Source of the DNA: Moniliella sp. 'wahieum'
Taxonomy: Eukaryota; Basidiomycota; Moniliellomycetes; Moniliellales; Moniliellaceae
Direction of reading: 5' to 3'
Assembly: GCA_003971905.1 (NCBI GenBank)
Contig: RSEE01000052.1
Coordinates: 1 to 64,000, forward strand
Length of the DNA: 64,000 nucleotides
The notes beneath the pieces were generated by a model. It did no database searches and was not told where the DNA came from. It saw only the letters and a program-made list of their open reading frames with translations. This document shows, one piece after another, positions 34,841 through 47,890 of the stretch. Numbering within the stretch: the stretch's first letter is position 1; the number at the start of each line of letters is the position of its first letter. Both the position numbers and the translations under genes were made by a program.

Positions 34841-35981
34841 ATGCTCGCCCCCACCACCGCCTTTCTCTGGCGCATCGCCGCCGCCTCCGTCGTCAGTGCC
34901 AGCATCCCCACCACCGCCAGCCCCTCCAGCGTGCGCACCCGCACGGCCTCCTCGGCCGACCCCACCCCGTTCTCCTGCAGTGCCTTCAGCTCCCATGGCC
35001 GCGTCTACTCGCTCCGTCTGGACGATGCCACAGGCGGATGGCCTGTGCACGTTACCCACACCCTTGCCACCCCACCTACTACGACCGAGTACCGCCTTGC
35101 GATGGACCTCTGCGCCCCGCTCGCGTACGACGATCGTCGGCCCGCTGCCGACCAGTGCCCCACCAACTCCCTCGCCTGCCTGACCATCGTCAATTTGCGC
35201 GAGGGGGATGACGATCGGGTGCTGCAGGTCATCCCTCTTGCCACCACCGGGATCCGAGCCTGAGACGCCACTTCCGCTGCACTGGTCTGCCACGCCGCTC
35301 GAGTCCAATGACGACGCCGAGGTCCCTTCCTCAGATACGGGGCACACCCTTCGACTCACTATCCAAGGTGCTGCATATGCACATGTGCATCAAAACTTAT
35401 GCTTGACTTGGAGTGCGATCATGATGCGCCGACCCATGCTGCACCCCGCTGGACCGCTTATGACCCATTACGTGGCGAGGTACGATTGCATTGGCGGTCT
35501 CGTCGGGCGTGTCCCCTTCGTCGTGGGAACGACGAGGAGGAGGAACATCCCACTCCTGGACAGGACGAGGAGGACCCCGACGAGAACCAGCCAGCCGAAC
35601 CTGCTCCCCCCTCCTCTCCGCGCCACTGGGGGTTCCTTTCCATTTTCTTCCTTGTGTGCGTCTCCTTCCCCCCTCTACAATGCGGAGGAATTAACCAGTA
35701 TCGTGATGCAGGATCGGATTGGGCCTGGTGCTCTACTTTGCCGCGGGCATGTGGTACAACCTGCGCACCTATGGCAGCGCCGAGATTCCCCATCGCGACT
35801 TTTGGCGCGAGGCGCCTTACCTGTCCCGGGATCTCCTCAAACAAGCCGCCGGTGCACTCGGGCGGGCGCAGGTGCGCTGGGACAGAACCTCGGTGTCGAT
35901 GCTCGCTTTTGGGGCCCCAAGCGGTGGAGCTCAGCCACGGCCCGGCCAAGGCCTGCTCAAGATGGATACGAAGCCGTCTGA
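34841..35981 (+). CDS. ATG27: Autophagy-related protein 27, type I membrane cargo protein
   Basis: Membrane protein required for Atg9 cycling and autophagosome formation; it travels between Golgi, vacuole and pre-autophagosomal sites. The start at 34841 gives a hydrophobic leader (WRIAAASVVSASIPTTAS). The lumenal MRH-like domain shows PFSCSAFSSHGRVYSLRLDD, YRLAMDLCAPLAYDD, LACLTIVNLREGDDDRV, then, after a break near 35250, LRLTIQGAAYAHVHQ and a third frame LDLECDHDAPTHAAPRW. An acidic, Pro-rich stalk (EEEEHPTPGQDEEDPDENQP) precedes the membrane segment, split by an intron at about 35654-35711: WGFLSIFFL then IGLGLVLYFAAGMWYN. The cytosolic tail has the family motif YGSAEIPHRDFWREAPYL and ends in DGYEAV, the usual sorting-type C-terminus. 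About 360 residues; at least four frame breaks. Confidence 0.88.
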
Positions 35982-36351
35982 GTCTTGCACCCAGCGATTC
36001 CCGTCTTATTGCCCAATGCCCTCGCTTCAACTCACAAGTACTCAGGCGCAATGCTCGTGTGTGGCATGTCCATTTTCTTGTTCATATGACAGGCCTCCTT
36101 GGGCTCCATTTTACAGTGCAGTGCCAGTCTCAGCGTGAAACGCCCGCTGCGAGCAAGTAGTTAGTTGGCTGCGTGAAATTTGATAACGAAATGAAACAAG
36201 CCAATGCCGGTTGCCCAGTGGACCAAAGTGTTCCTGGCTGGAAGCGCGGCAAGCGACAGTAGGGAGCGGATAAGCGCTCAAGCCGAGCCGCCGGTTTCGC
36301 CGTCGATCCGACCCTTCCCCCCCACTTAACGTCCGCAGCGCGACGGGCAAC
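35982..36351. other. Intergenic, ATG27 to aldehyde dehydrogenase
   Basis: Same-strand neighbours. Nothing recognisable apart from an unremarkable leader before 36352. Confidence 0.5.
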
Positions 36352-38219
36352 ATGCTCCCCAAGTCCATCCTTCGCATGCCGCTTTCCGCTCATACGCGCG
36401 GGATGGCTACCTCGGCCGCTCGGCACAACGGCTCCTTGCCCGGATCCCCTCTACCATCCATCCTTGGGTCCAGGGCGCCCCCCTTCCGGCCACTGGCCAC
36501 GACTGGCTCGCAATCCAGAACCCTGCGACACAGCAAGAGCTTACGCGCCTCGCCCACCCTACCGCGGCGCAACTCGACGCGGCGCTCGATTCGGCCACAC
36601 GGCGTTCCTCGCGTCGCGTCAAGGTGGCCTTGGAGGATGGGGCACGCCGCATGTGCGGGCAGGGGCGTTGCGCAAGCTCGCCTCGTTGCTGCGTGTGCAC
36701 ACCCCGCGCTTAGCTAGTATCGAGGTAAGTCAAACGGACGGTGTGCGCGCGAGTTGGGTGCCCAGCTGGGTAGGCTAGACGAATGGTGCGAGTACTTTGC
36801 TTCGCTACTTTCGGTCGAAGCCCCCAGTCTCCGTCCGGTGCGGGGCAAACAGATGAACGTTGTCGAACGTCTTCCGCTTGGGTCGTGCTTCAGGTGACGC
36901 CGTACAACCACCCCCTTCTCATTGCGCTCAAGAAGATCGCACCGGCGTTAGCGTGAGTACCAGTCATTACTTACGTGCAAGGTGAGAATGAACTGACCAT
37001 CACCCGGGGCAATGCGGTTCTGGTCAAGGCATCCGAAGTGGCACCCCTCACTGTCTTGGCCTTGGGGGAGCTGGCTAAGGAAGCCGGTGTGCCGGATGGA
37101 ATGCTCAACATTCTTCCTGGCCGAGGCGAGGAAATTTGCAGCCACTTGCTCAATGACCCGGGCCAAAGGGTGCGTAAAGTGGACCTAACAGGCGGGACGA
37201 AAGCAGGTTATGCGCTTGGTGCGATGACAGGCAAAAATCTGATCCCTTTACTGCCGAGCTGGGCGGGAAGGCACCTGTTGTGGTGGCTGAGGATGCAGCA
37301 CTTGAACCCGCGGTCAATGGAACCGCGTTTGCGGCCTACGTGGCATCGGGCCAAACCTGCGTAACGGCATCAGGGCGATTGTGCACGAAAAGGTGTATGG
37401 GTCATTTGTTGAGAAATTGGTGGAGAAGGCAAAGAAGATCACTGAGCAAATTGGGGACCGTATGTCGTGAACCGCTTGTGAAAGTGAAGAAAAGGAACTG
37501 ACTGGGCTACTTACATTTTAGCTTCTGACCCTGCCACGGGGCTGGGTAGTCTCATCTCCCAGACTCACCGCAACAAGGTACAAGGCTTTGTTGACCGTGC
37601 CGTCGAGGCGGGGGCTTGGAAGGTGATCACGGGAGGAGCGCCCTTGATTGGCAGGCTACTGAGCGGGCCCGGGCGACGCAGTTTGACTTGACGTTGGGTG
37701 CGTTTTATCCCCCCACGGTCCTTGTACCCCGGGATGGTGTTCGCCGCCGAGACGTACACCTCGACGGAAATTTGGAACGAGATGTATTTGGACCAGTGCT
37801 TCTGTCGTCCCGGCCAAAGACGATTCCGATGCCTTGCATTTGGCCAATCAGTCCAAGTACGCTTTGGGAGGCAGTGTGGGACCGAGAGCGTGCGTACTTT
37901 TCCCTAGTCTTGTGCGCCAATTAACCTGCCTTTCTTCTTGGATAGCTTTCGCGTTCCCACACGTGATGGATGGACTGAACGCAGGGGTGGTCTGGTGCAA
38001 CGTTCACCATCGCAACGACCCCTCTTCTCCCTGGGGAGGCATCGTTGCCACAGGTCGGCTAGAAGCATGTCCGTCCGGGAGTGGGATGGGTAGTGAGAAT
38101 GGGCCGGAGGCGCTGCATGAGTACACTGTCTGCCGAGCCGTACTGTTTCCTTGCTCGCAGAAGACGTTTGGCAACGGACGATTGGTTCGCCGAGCGGCAA
38201 CCCGGCGCGCTACGGCTAA
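36352..38219 (+). CDS. Aldehyde dehydrogenase (NAD(P)-dependent)
   Basis: Oxidises an aldehyde to the acid. The start at 36352 opens an Arg/Ser-rich leader (MLPKSILRMPLSAHTRGMAT) that could target mitochondria. In order: IQNPATQQELTRLAHPTAAQ, LRKLASLLRVHTPRLASIE, an intron from 36725, VRGKQMNVVERLPLG, VTPYNHPLLIALKKIAPALA, an intron 36953 to about 36981, the cofactor region (GNAVLVKASEVAPLTVLALG, GVPDGMLNILPG, VDLTGGTKAGYALGAMTGKN), the catalytic Glu region (AELGGKAPV), the catalytic Cys in SGQTCVTAS, then VHEKVYGSFVEKL and PLTVL-type downstream blocks, FAFPHVMDGLNAGVVWCNVH, NDPSSPWGG and the terminal GNPARYG. At least five frame breaks and short introns. Substrate cannot be set, but the convergent alcohol dehydrogenase gene suggests small alcohol/aldehyde metabolism. 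Confidence 0.9.
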
Positions 38220-38328
38220 TCCGTATATCGCAAGGGGGAAGGTGGTATTGATAAAAAGTGAACTACGAGCGGGTAAGGTCGTCAGGAAGGATACAGGAAA
38301 TAAGGGGTGGGGGGGGGGGAAGATAGGT

Positions 38329-39711
38329 TTACTGTCGACATCGAGCACGATGCGGCCGGCCAGCTTTCCTCGTGCATGGCCTTGTAACTTCATTGAGTTC
38401 GGTGAGGCCCTTGGTGTGGTAAATCACCTTGACTGCCCTGTGCCGCAAGCTTCAACGTCATCGATCGCGTCTTGCCGGTTGCCACGATCGAGCCGACAAT
38501 CCGTTTGGCGGTGACTGATGGTGTGTCAAGATATCAGCTTGGATAGCTGCGCCGGGGCATGCCGACGGAAACGAGGGTACCACGGGGCCGGATGTACGAC
38601 AAGGCTTGGGTATAGGCTCCCGGTGACGCGCGCGACGCAGCTGCGTGCGCTCCCAACCCCCCCGTGATGGCCTTGACGTCGGCAACAATATCCTTGGATT
38701 CCTTAAAGTCGATCCAGGCATCTGCCCCAAGCTCCTTGCACAGCGCCTTCTTCTCGGCCCCGGTGTCAATCGCAATCACACGGTACCCAAACGCAGCGGC
38801 GTATTGCACGCCCAAGTGCCCAAGTCCGCCTCCGGCACCAGGCATGACGACCCAATCTCCGGCTGCAAGTGGGCCTCGAGCAACGCACGGTAGATCGTCA
38901 CACCGGCACAAAGGATAGGCGCCGCATCCTGCAGCGGCAACGCTTCAGGGATGGGTGTCACATAGTTGGCTGGGGCAACAACGTATTGCTGGAAGGTACC
39001 ATCAACGTGGTAGCCCGAGTTTTGATGTGGGTGCACGTCGACTCGTGACCCACGCGGCAATATTCGCAGTTCAAGCACGCACTGGCCACCCACTTAATCC
39101 CCACCCGGTCCCCCAGTTGACATGTGCATCAGCCCCTTTGGCCATCTTGACCACCACTCCAGCTCCTTCGTGGCCACCCACCAAGGGCTCTCCCGTCGTC
39201 TCCACTTTGGTGGGCATAGGCCAGTCGCCTAGCATGGCATGCAAATCACTGGCCTCAACAGTCAGTTTAGGTTCGCACATCGTAGAGGAGGACGTACGTG
39301 TGGCAGACACCAGTGTAGGTGATGCGGACCAAGACTTCGCCGACCTTGAGCTGGACTTTGGACGGGTCATAAGTCACTATCCGGCAGGGGCCGCCCTTCT
39401 TGTCAAAGACGGCCTTGACTGCAGAGGTGGGGATGGTAAGGTCTTTTTCCCGGGGATCGTTCAGGTTTGCCTGAGTAACGAAGGAGGCTTGGGAGGAAGA
39501 GTAGGGTAGGCAGCAGGGGCAGGGCGGGAAACGCCATGAGCCAAGGAGGGTGCAGCGCATGAGAGCAGAAGCGCTTTGTCGGGTCAAGCCCCACACGCTT
39601 CTGTTCGTCATGGCCATAACCACGCTGGGACGGAACGCGGCCCAGGAGGAAGTGGCGAGACGTAGCTGCTGCGGTAGGGCGCGTTCGCCCGCACGAGCCA
39701 AGCAAAGCCAT
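38329..39711 (-). CDS. Zinc-dependent alcohol dehydrogenase (MDR family)
   Basis: Interconverts a primary alcohol and aldehyde with NAD(H). The start at 39711 gives a possible organelle-targeting leader ([20 protein letters not shown]), so a mitochondrial isozyme is possible. Catalytic region: [21 protein letters not shown], an intron beginning GTACGT at about 39299, then [10 protein letters not shown] and [19 protein letters not shown]. Structural zinc site: [15 protein letters not shown], all four cysteines present. Then [40 protein letters not shown], the Rossmann motif [19 protein letters not shown] and [34 protein letters not shown], and [13 protein letters not shown] near the end. At least six frame breaks. 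The exact stop is uncertain, probably close to 38330. It lies tail-to-tail with the aldehyde dehydrogenase about 110 bases away. Confidence 0.9.
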
Positions 39712-41914
39712 GGTGGTGGTGAGATGGAAACGAGAGCAGACAAGGGGGCGGCTCAGGTGATGCACCTCCAACCCGTTCAGTTTTTTATATTCACCGATCG
39801 CACGGGGACCAACATCACCAGCGCGGGGGGCGAGGGATATAAGCTTCACCCCTCGTTCTTCGGTCCACCCGTCGCCTTGCTGCATAGCGCGTGTGGTATG
39901 TCCCGTAACGCGTAACGCGTAAACGTCAAACGTTACCCGCAGCCGGCACGATGAGTCGGAGGGCACGTCGCTGCCTCAGCAGGACACTCCCCACCTTGGG
40001 ACCTCTTGCCGAGGCGGAAACCAGCCCTCTGCCGCTTGAAGCTGCATCGAAGTTGCTGCGGAAACGGGGTGATACTGACGTCTAACGTCGATGGTGAATA
40101 TGATCGATGACTCGAGCGGGTGGTGGTGGGCGAAGATGGGGCATGTCGATGAGATGCCGAGGACGGATGATGAATAGGATCCATGATGCATGATAATCGA
40201 TAACGGCGAGTGACTTGGGGATGCTCCGTGTGACATGTGACAGCGGTATCGATCGTCGACTATCGATGGATCTGACGCATTGCTGCGTTAATGGGACGGT
40301 GGCGATGGGCAGAGCGGCAAGCTGAGAAGTTGGTAGGGATGGGCTGAGAAGCGGGGGAGTGGGGAGCGAGCTGCTAGGTTATGATGTCGGTTCCGCTCGT
40401 TTCAACCCCTCAAACATTCGATTTTGCCGGCAGCAGCAGGCACTCGGCAGCCCTAGAATACCGGCGGCACAAGTAACTAGTAAGGACCACGGCAGCGGCG
40501 GCTCGGCTATAGTCACAGTACGGAATACCCCAAGGAAACCTGCGCTGGCCAACTGACCGCCCAGAACGGGGATACTGTCTTCCTTGTGATCCGTCTGCCT
40601 GTCCGATGGATTGTCCGGGCCTGTTGGCGCTGGGGCGTATGCACCTCTCCAGGTCCCACATTTGACACGTGTGGGCTGACGGAAATAATATATGCCGTCG
40701 ACTTTTTGAACGTGCCGATGAGAGCCGCCGACCCGCCGGGGGACTGCCGAGGCCCTCTGGAATCTCCAGGATCTACCGCAGTACTCAACGTACTCAAAAA
40801 ACTCAACTATACACTTAGTACTGCTCCGCACCAGTACCGATTTCCGGCACATAACTAGTTAGTCTTCTGTCTGTTAATATATCCGGCAGAGGGTTTTTGA
40901 AGCTTGAAGCTACGCTGGCACAGTATAACCCGCCCAACACATTTTAGCTGAAGAGCTACAGGACACAGGCTCGGCTACCTTCTGAAAATATGCCGGCTTA
41001 CCCGTTGTCCCCTGTAGCGACGTCCTGGTCCACCGGCTGTGGAGACCGCAGTGGATGCTGAAGTTTTAGACAGTAGCGTAAGCAATCGATTGCGGGCGAG
41101 AGATGGGTGTTGGTGGGAGGAAGTAGAACGAGGGCTACAGGAGAAGGCCACTACTAAGTAGTCATTGGCTTGCGCGGCTACGCGTTACGCGTTACGCGCG
41201 CTTCAGCAGTCTTCGGAGCCCGCGGAGCCTCGGGGCGAGGCCGGAAGTGCACCGCGGTTGGTGAAGCCAGTCACCATCGCAACACCCCTCTAGCTCTCGG
41301 GGCTGTTGAACAGCGTGGAAAATGCGGTGAACACCATCGGTTTGGGGTCGAGCTCTGTCCACAGTCCAGTACATTTCCTTCTCGAGCTTCGTGGGACCAT
41401 CGTACTCCGCCCCCTCCCTCCCGTCCACAAGGAACAGACGCAGATGGGAGGACTGTTGATTCCTTGTGGGCGTGTGCGCGAGCAGTTGACAATACACAAT
41501 AAGGCTTATCGTTGTCAACGCCATCTTGACATTGGTCGAACGGATGGGTTCGAACGAGGTTACCGGTTACGGTTATCAGTCATCGCTATCTCGATCACGA
41601 CCACTGCAAGACGGGATGCTGGAAGTGTCGGTGACTAGGCTCCCTGTCGAACTCGACGGTGAAGAAAGATGTAATGATGAATCCCAAAGGCATGCTTATA
41701 GAATACATTTTTTCTGGCCCCGCGATGGTGGGATGTATGTCCCACTGGCAGGGGGGAGTGGGGTGCATCAAAGCGAAGACGAGGGGGTGAAAGGAAAGAA
41801 AGATGGCTGACAGGTCAAGATGCTTGTGGTTGGATAGTGAGGCGGGAGGTGTCCAACGTCAACGGCCGCAGGGCCAACTTGTGCGCCCGCGAGCCCGACG
41901 TACGAAGGCTAGTG
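39712..41914. other. Intergenic, no gene called
   Basis: 2.2 kb between two genes of the minus strand. Heptads: TAA+CGCG at 39905-39925, TGA+AGCT at 40897-40911 and TTA+CGCG at 41178-41200. Frames of 110-157 codons at 40379-40852 and 41192-41524 (minus) have ordinary composition but no domain I recognise and no clear start context. Confidence 0.45.
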
Positions 41915-44900
41915 CTAGGTGGGGATGGGGTCTCGTCGCCACTTGTCCTGACTATCGGTACTTTCTTGGCCACCTTTTTTTTTCGGGGGTGACGCCAGAC
42001 CGTCAACCGAGATGGAAGTAGATGCACTGTTTTCCCTTGAGGACGAGTGGTCGCGTGTTGGGGTGGAAGAAGTCGAGCCGGGCAACTTGAGTCCACTCAC
42101 GTCCGATTTGGTGGTGTGCATCTCGCTGTACGCCTCGCTCAAGGCTTGTTGCAACGCACGAATCTGGGACTGTGCCTGCCGCTTCTCCGCTTCCAAGGAA
42201 ACGACGGCATTGTCCAAATCGCGTACCCGTAGCGACAGTTGCCGCCCATCCAACCCCAATGTCATGGTGCGCAGCGTCGAGGGTTTGCTCCGATGGCCCA
42301 GGGGGGGCTGGGAGCGCGTACTGGCCTGCGACGAGGGCCGCGACACACTAGGCGCTCGACGTCCACTGAGTCCTAGTGGCAATGAGGGGACAGGCGGGAC
42401 CTCGGTTTCCGAGGAAGACTCAAAGGTCCGTGCAATGGGTGGAACCGGTTGCAGCTTAAACGATTTCCGTCCGCCCGACCGCTGTCGGTCCGCACGTTTT
42501 GCCGTCCTGGACGGGGAGAAGGAAGAAGAGGAGAAGGCTGGGGAGGGAGGAGGGAGGCGCGGGGTCTGGGTCGGAGTTTGAGTCTGAGTCCGCACGCTGA
42601 GGGAGGGAGCTGAAGTGGAAGAAAGCACAGGAGAAGGAATTTCCAGCCCATGGTCCCGAAGTTCCTCCTCCAACAGGGTCCCGGGGGCGCTGTTTATTGG
42701 AATTCTGCAAGAAGAGGAAACAAGGTTAGCAAGAACCAGAGGGGGAGGTGGTCGCGGAGGGGAGAGGGCGTACCTGAGTTCGGTGTGGGCAGGAGTGCTC
42801 ACGAGGATACGGCCTCAATTGACTTATCCAGCAACCCCGCATACTCGTGAGGAACCGTTCCAGCCGAGCCTTCTCCTTGTGGGCGGATAAGACCTGTGCC
42901 CGGAGAGTGAATCAACGCCCGCATCTCCTTCACCTCCGCCACGATCCGAGCCCAGTCGGAGTGCAAGCTGCTCGCATCTGCCTTCCCTGAACCCGAGGAG
43001 GGGTCGAAATGGTGACCCCAGGACTGCGAGAGCGAAGAACAGGAGAAGGCCATGTCTCAGCCAGCTGGTTTTTGGGAACAGAAGAGGTCTCGTCCGCGCT
43101 GGCATTGGGAGTCACGTTTTGCGTCGAGACTGACTCTGAGGAACCGGGGGGGAAGAGCGATAGAAGCTCAGCCATCTCGGTCGCAGAGGGGGCGGCGCTG
43201 GCCCGGAAAGTGGCGGGAGGATTGGTCTCCATCCCCACCCCCCCCTTCGTCTCCAGCTCCACCCGCATCCCGGCCATCTCCCGGGCCATGTGCTCCTTCT
43301 CCGCATGGACATGGTCATACTGCTCCTGCAGACCGGAGAATTGGATGCGCAAGCGAGATTGCTCCTCCCTGAGAGCGGCGTGCTCCGCCAGAGATATGGG
43401 TGTCTCTTCCTGTGGGGGAAGATAACAGAGACATAGGTGCAAGCCTGCGGAGCGAAAGCCCAGCTTCCCCTTGCTCGTCGCCATCAGCGGTATCGGCGTG
43501 GGCACTGGTGCCGTCCTTCGAGGAATGGGAGGCAGGCACCAAGTCCTGTACCACCCCGGATACGGGAATGAGCAACTCCAGTTGGTCAGAGTTCGAGGTG
43601 AGGCTTTCAGAAGTGGGTGTGGCCAAAAACGAGTGTGAGCGTCAGGAGAGGACATTGATTCCGCGGGGTAGACGCGGCAACTTTCGATCCCGCCTTGAGC
43701 TCCATCAGTTCGAGCCAGCCGCTCGTTCGGCGGACAAACGCTGGCACTCGGCCCGCAGTACCGTCGTCTCCGCCGTCAACTCGGATGTGGCATGCTGGGC
43801 CTCGAGCGCCGCACGTTCCGCCACGTCCAGCCGTCCCGCCAGACCTGGCAACTCCATGTGGTCAAGCGATGTCACTGAGCCTGCCTTGCCCGTCCGCAGA
43901 GCCGAAACCAACCGCGTCTCCAGCTCGGCAACACGGGTACGTGAAGCTACCAGCTCAGGTTCAAGGGACGAGACGGTACGCTGTAGCGTGCGGGTCTTGT
44001 TCTCCAACCCCACCAACGTAGTATCTGGATCAACTGGCTGGCCTGCCTGGACTGGCGTGAGGGCAGCCTGCGCCTTGCTCAGTTCCTCCTCCAACAGCGT
44101 CACCTGCACGCCTTCTCCTGGGTCTCTTGCCGTGCCTGATCAACCGTCTCGCGCAGCTTCGCTACTGTCTCCTCCAAAGCAGATCGGTCCACCTCTACCG
44201 ACTTGAGCATGGCCGCGGCGTCCTGAGCAAGCGTGGTCTTGGCCAGATCCTCCTGGTAGCGTGACACGGTGGTGAGCAGTTCCTTGAGTTGCTGGGATAA
44301 GACCTCCGTCTCGCTCGGCTTGGCCGGGCGGGGGTCGGTCCCCGTGGAAGGGGTGTTGATTTCCATCTCAGTTGCCGTCCCCTCCTTCTCCATATCGGTC
44401 TCCACGGTCGAAGTGCTGGACCGGTGCACCCGTCCCCCCAAGCGCTCCAACTCATCAAGCGCATCACTAATGTGCTCCGAGAGGGAGGAGATGAGGGAAT
44501 CAATGTTTTGCCCGGCCGTTTCCCGCTCACGAGGGGCGGTGACGCCCTTGATCTGAAGCAGCAAGTTGTCCATCTCTTCCCGTCCATCCACCTTACCCAG
44601 CATCTTGGCACCCGACGATCCTCCTCACGCAACCGTGCCTCGGCCGACTCGAGTCGCGCCTCAAACGCCAAAACAAGTCTTCCCGCTCTGCCAAGATTCT
44701 CCGCTCGGCTGCGACGGCCAATTCGAGCTGGCGCAACTCGCGCTCCGCCTCGTCCGCCCTGCGAACAGCTTGGTCCCGCTCGTCGCGCTGAGACCGTTGC
44801 AAGGTATCGGCATGGGTACGGAACGCGCACAGCGCGCTATTGTCCTTGTCCATCGTCCGTACCTCCCTCTCCATCGCACCCAACTTATCTTCCCACTCGC

Positions 44901-47854
44901 TCCGCGCCGTCTCCCGCTCGGCCAAAGCCAAGGCCAAATCTTCCTTGGCCTCCGCGGCGGTCCGCTGGGCCGCACGTAACGCCGCCTCCACCTCAGCCAG
45001 TGATGCAGCCGTTCCACCCCAGCCGCTGCTTGGTCCTGAGCCTGCACCAAAGTCTCCTTCATCTTCTGCTCGGCTTGCTGCGCCACCAGGAGCGCTGCGC
45101 TGACTTCTAACGATTCGATGCGCAGTGCGTTATGTTGGTCCAGCAATGTGCGATGCACGCGACGCAGTTCTTCCAACTTGCCCTCTGCCAATTGGGCACG
45201 CAACAGGACATTTTGGTCAGTCAACGCGTCCACAGCCTGAGCCGCGTCGGCGCGCACAGTCTCCGCCTCCTCCTGGGGCGCTCGGACGGGACGAAGGTAT
45301 CGTCAGAGGCACCCGACGCTGCTCGCGTCGTACGTTCTTGGGCCACCATTTCCAGTCGCCTGGCCAGGGACACCAGGTGAGTTTCGCGGCGTGCAAGGCG
45401 GCACGATGCAACTCGTCGCTTGTTTCGGTTTGTGCCATCTCTGCCCGCTCGGTGTGCGCAGGTCCGGGGACCAAGGCGGTTCGGTCAGATCCATCCGTTA
45501 CGCTCGGTGGATCGTGTGGTACGGCGTCCGTCTCGTTGCTCAACTTGCCTTCTGGGCCCGGGCCCGATGCACGTCGGGCCCGCGGCGCAGAGACAAGTTG
45601 ATCGGCTTGCCTAGTGGATTGAACTTGTTCCGTGGTCCGCTGGGCCTGGGCCAGGTGTTCATCCAGCTCCTCGACTCGTCTTTCCAGCCGCGCATGCTGG
45701 GAAGAGAGGTCAGCATGGACCTCCTGTAAGTTCGCATGGTCCGTAACCAGAGTGGCATGTTGTTGCACCACCTGTTCATGCTGCTCCTCGAGGAACTGGT
45801 GGCTCTGCTGCAAAACCTGGTGCTGTGCGAGCAAACGTTGGTGATTGTGCGTCAACTCGTCGCGTTCAGCTTGCAGCTGCGCATGGGCTTGGGCCACTTC
45901 TTCATGCGCCCGGGCCAAGTGGGCATGCTTCGTTTGCCACTCCTCGCACTGGGCCAGGACCGAAGCGTGGTTAGCTTGAACCTGATCCCACGCCGCAGTC
46001 AACTGGATCAACTCGTGGGCTGCCGTTTCGGCCTGGGCATGGGCTCGAGCCTCGGCATCGGCCAGGAGCTGTTTCCAGCGGTCGTGCTCTTGCTGGACAT
46101 GCTGTTCCCACTGGTGAATGGTACTTTGGTGGTCGGTCCGTTCTTGGGCGAGGTGTGCTTGATACGTCTCGTTGGCCACCTGGTTCGCATGCACTTGGGC
46201 TGCATGCCGTTCCTGCCACTGCGCCAGCTCCCGTTCCAATGCAGCCTGCTCCGCACGGTGCTGGGCCACCAAGGCGGCATGCTGAGCAACTGCTTGGCGC
46301 GCTCGGTCCAGCTCGCTCTCCATGCTGCCAGCTTTAAGGGCAATGATCTGCATCGCCTTGGAAAACGAGATGGACTCTGCGTCGGTCGATGGTGGGGAAG
46401 CCAATGCTGCTGTAGCTGCAGCCAACAACTCCTCTTCTCGGGAAACCGACGGGTTGGGAAGAGCATCGGACGAAGCGTGTCCCGCATCGGAACCGTGGGG
46501 AGCGGGCGCAGCAGGGGCCGAAGAAGGCGAGACGGGCATCCGGGCCAGTTGGCGCGACAGGGCAGCCGAATGGTGCGCCACCAGGGCTTTGCGCAGCCCA
46601 GCAACCTTGTCTGACAACGCGGCGGCTTGGTCTAGGGCTTGGGCTGCTTGAGCCTGGGTCAGTTTAGTTTGGGCGTCGGCCAATTCGGCGCGTAAGAGTG
46701 CCATCCGATTCTCGGTACGGTCTTCTCCCTGGGAAGGGCTAGTGCTTTTGGATCTTGGTCGTTCGGGGTGAAGGGAAAAGTACCCCCCGGCGCTGTAGGG
46801 TAAAGGCGAGGTAAGGGGGGGCAGATGGCAGAGTAGGCCCGGTCGAGAGGGAGGAGAGGATAGGCACATCTGGGTCCGTTAGTTCTTCCATCTGTTCTGG
46901 TGGCAGAGATACGGCCAAGGGAGGAGGTACAGGCGAGCTGCCGGGGTGACCGATGGGCGGTCGGGCAACGCGCCCGGTCGAACAGATGGCGTAGCGCCCG
47001 GGGTGGTGCCGGGGACAGACCTTCGGTCGAGGGGGCAGGCGGAGGTGGACCGGGCGTGGCTCCTGTCCTTAGACTGGGCAGGGGTGCCATACCGAACGGG
47101 TCGCCCAGTACGTCCAGGTGCATGGGTAAGAGCGGAGGCAAGCCCATCGACGCGTCGGGTGGGTCGCCACCTTCGTCGGTATCGGTCGGGTGGGCGTCGC
47201 TATCGCTCTCCTGGCGTGAGCTGGCACGATGGAAGGACGAGTGCTCGAAGGAGCTGGAGGAAAGGGAGCGGGAAGGGGAGCTGGGGAGGGCGGATCTGGG
47301 AGGTAGCTCAGGCCGTCAGGACCGGGACCAGGGTGGGCGTAAATGTCCAGTGCAGCATCGAGGAGGGAAGCGCGCGACGGACGCCAGGGGCACGGGGCGG
47401 AGAGGGGGGGGCTGGGCGTGGTGTGGTCGCTCCAATGGCTGAGCCAGCCAGCACGTCCAGGGCAGAGTAGTGGGCCGAGGGGGGGCGGAGGCTGTCGGGC
47501 GCACTGACACTGGATGCGGGCGCAGTCGGGGTAGGAAGAAACTCGGCACGCAGGCCCCCGCCCAAGCCGGCGCCCAGTGCCGGTTCCCCAGCATCACCGT
47601 CGAACGCAAGGACAGGCGCGTCTAATTTTGCGGCAGACGAGGAAGGGGGCGGGAGCGGGGGCAGGTCGAGTGGCCCGCAAGGAAGAGGGGGGGAGGAGTC
47701 GCGTGCGCGGGCCTGGAGCTCGTGGACGCTGAGCAGGCGGGCGAGCGAGGGACGGGCGATACGCGACTGGCGTACGGCGCGGACGATGGCATGGGCGTGC
47801 TCCTCGTCCTCATCGTGGTTCAGGCCATCGTCGTCGTCGTCGTCGTCGTCGTCT

Positions 47855-47890
<36 letters not shown>

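Noticed and set aside
40379..40852. 157-codon open frame on the minus strand
   Set aside because: Ordinary composition but no recognisable domain, no supporting start or splice context, and overlapping open frames on the other strand.
41540..41560. tRNA-like GGTTCGAAC
   Set aside because: No matching T stem, anticodon arm or acceptor stem surrounds it.
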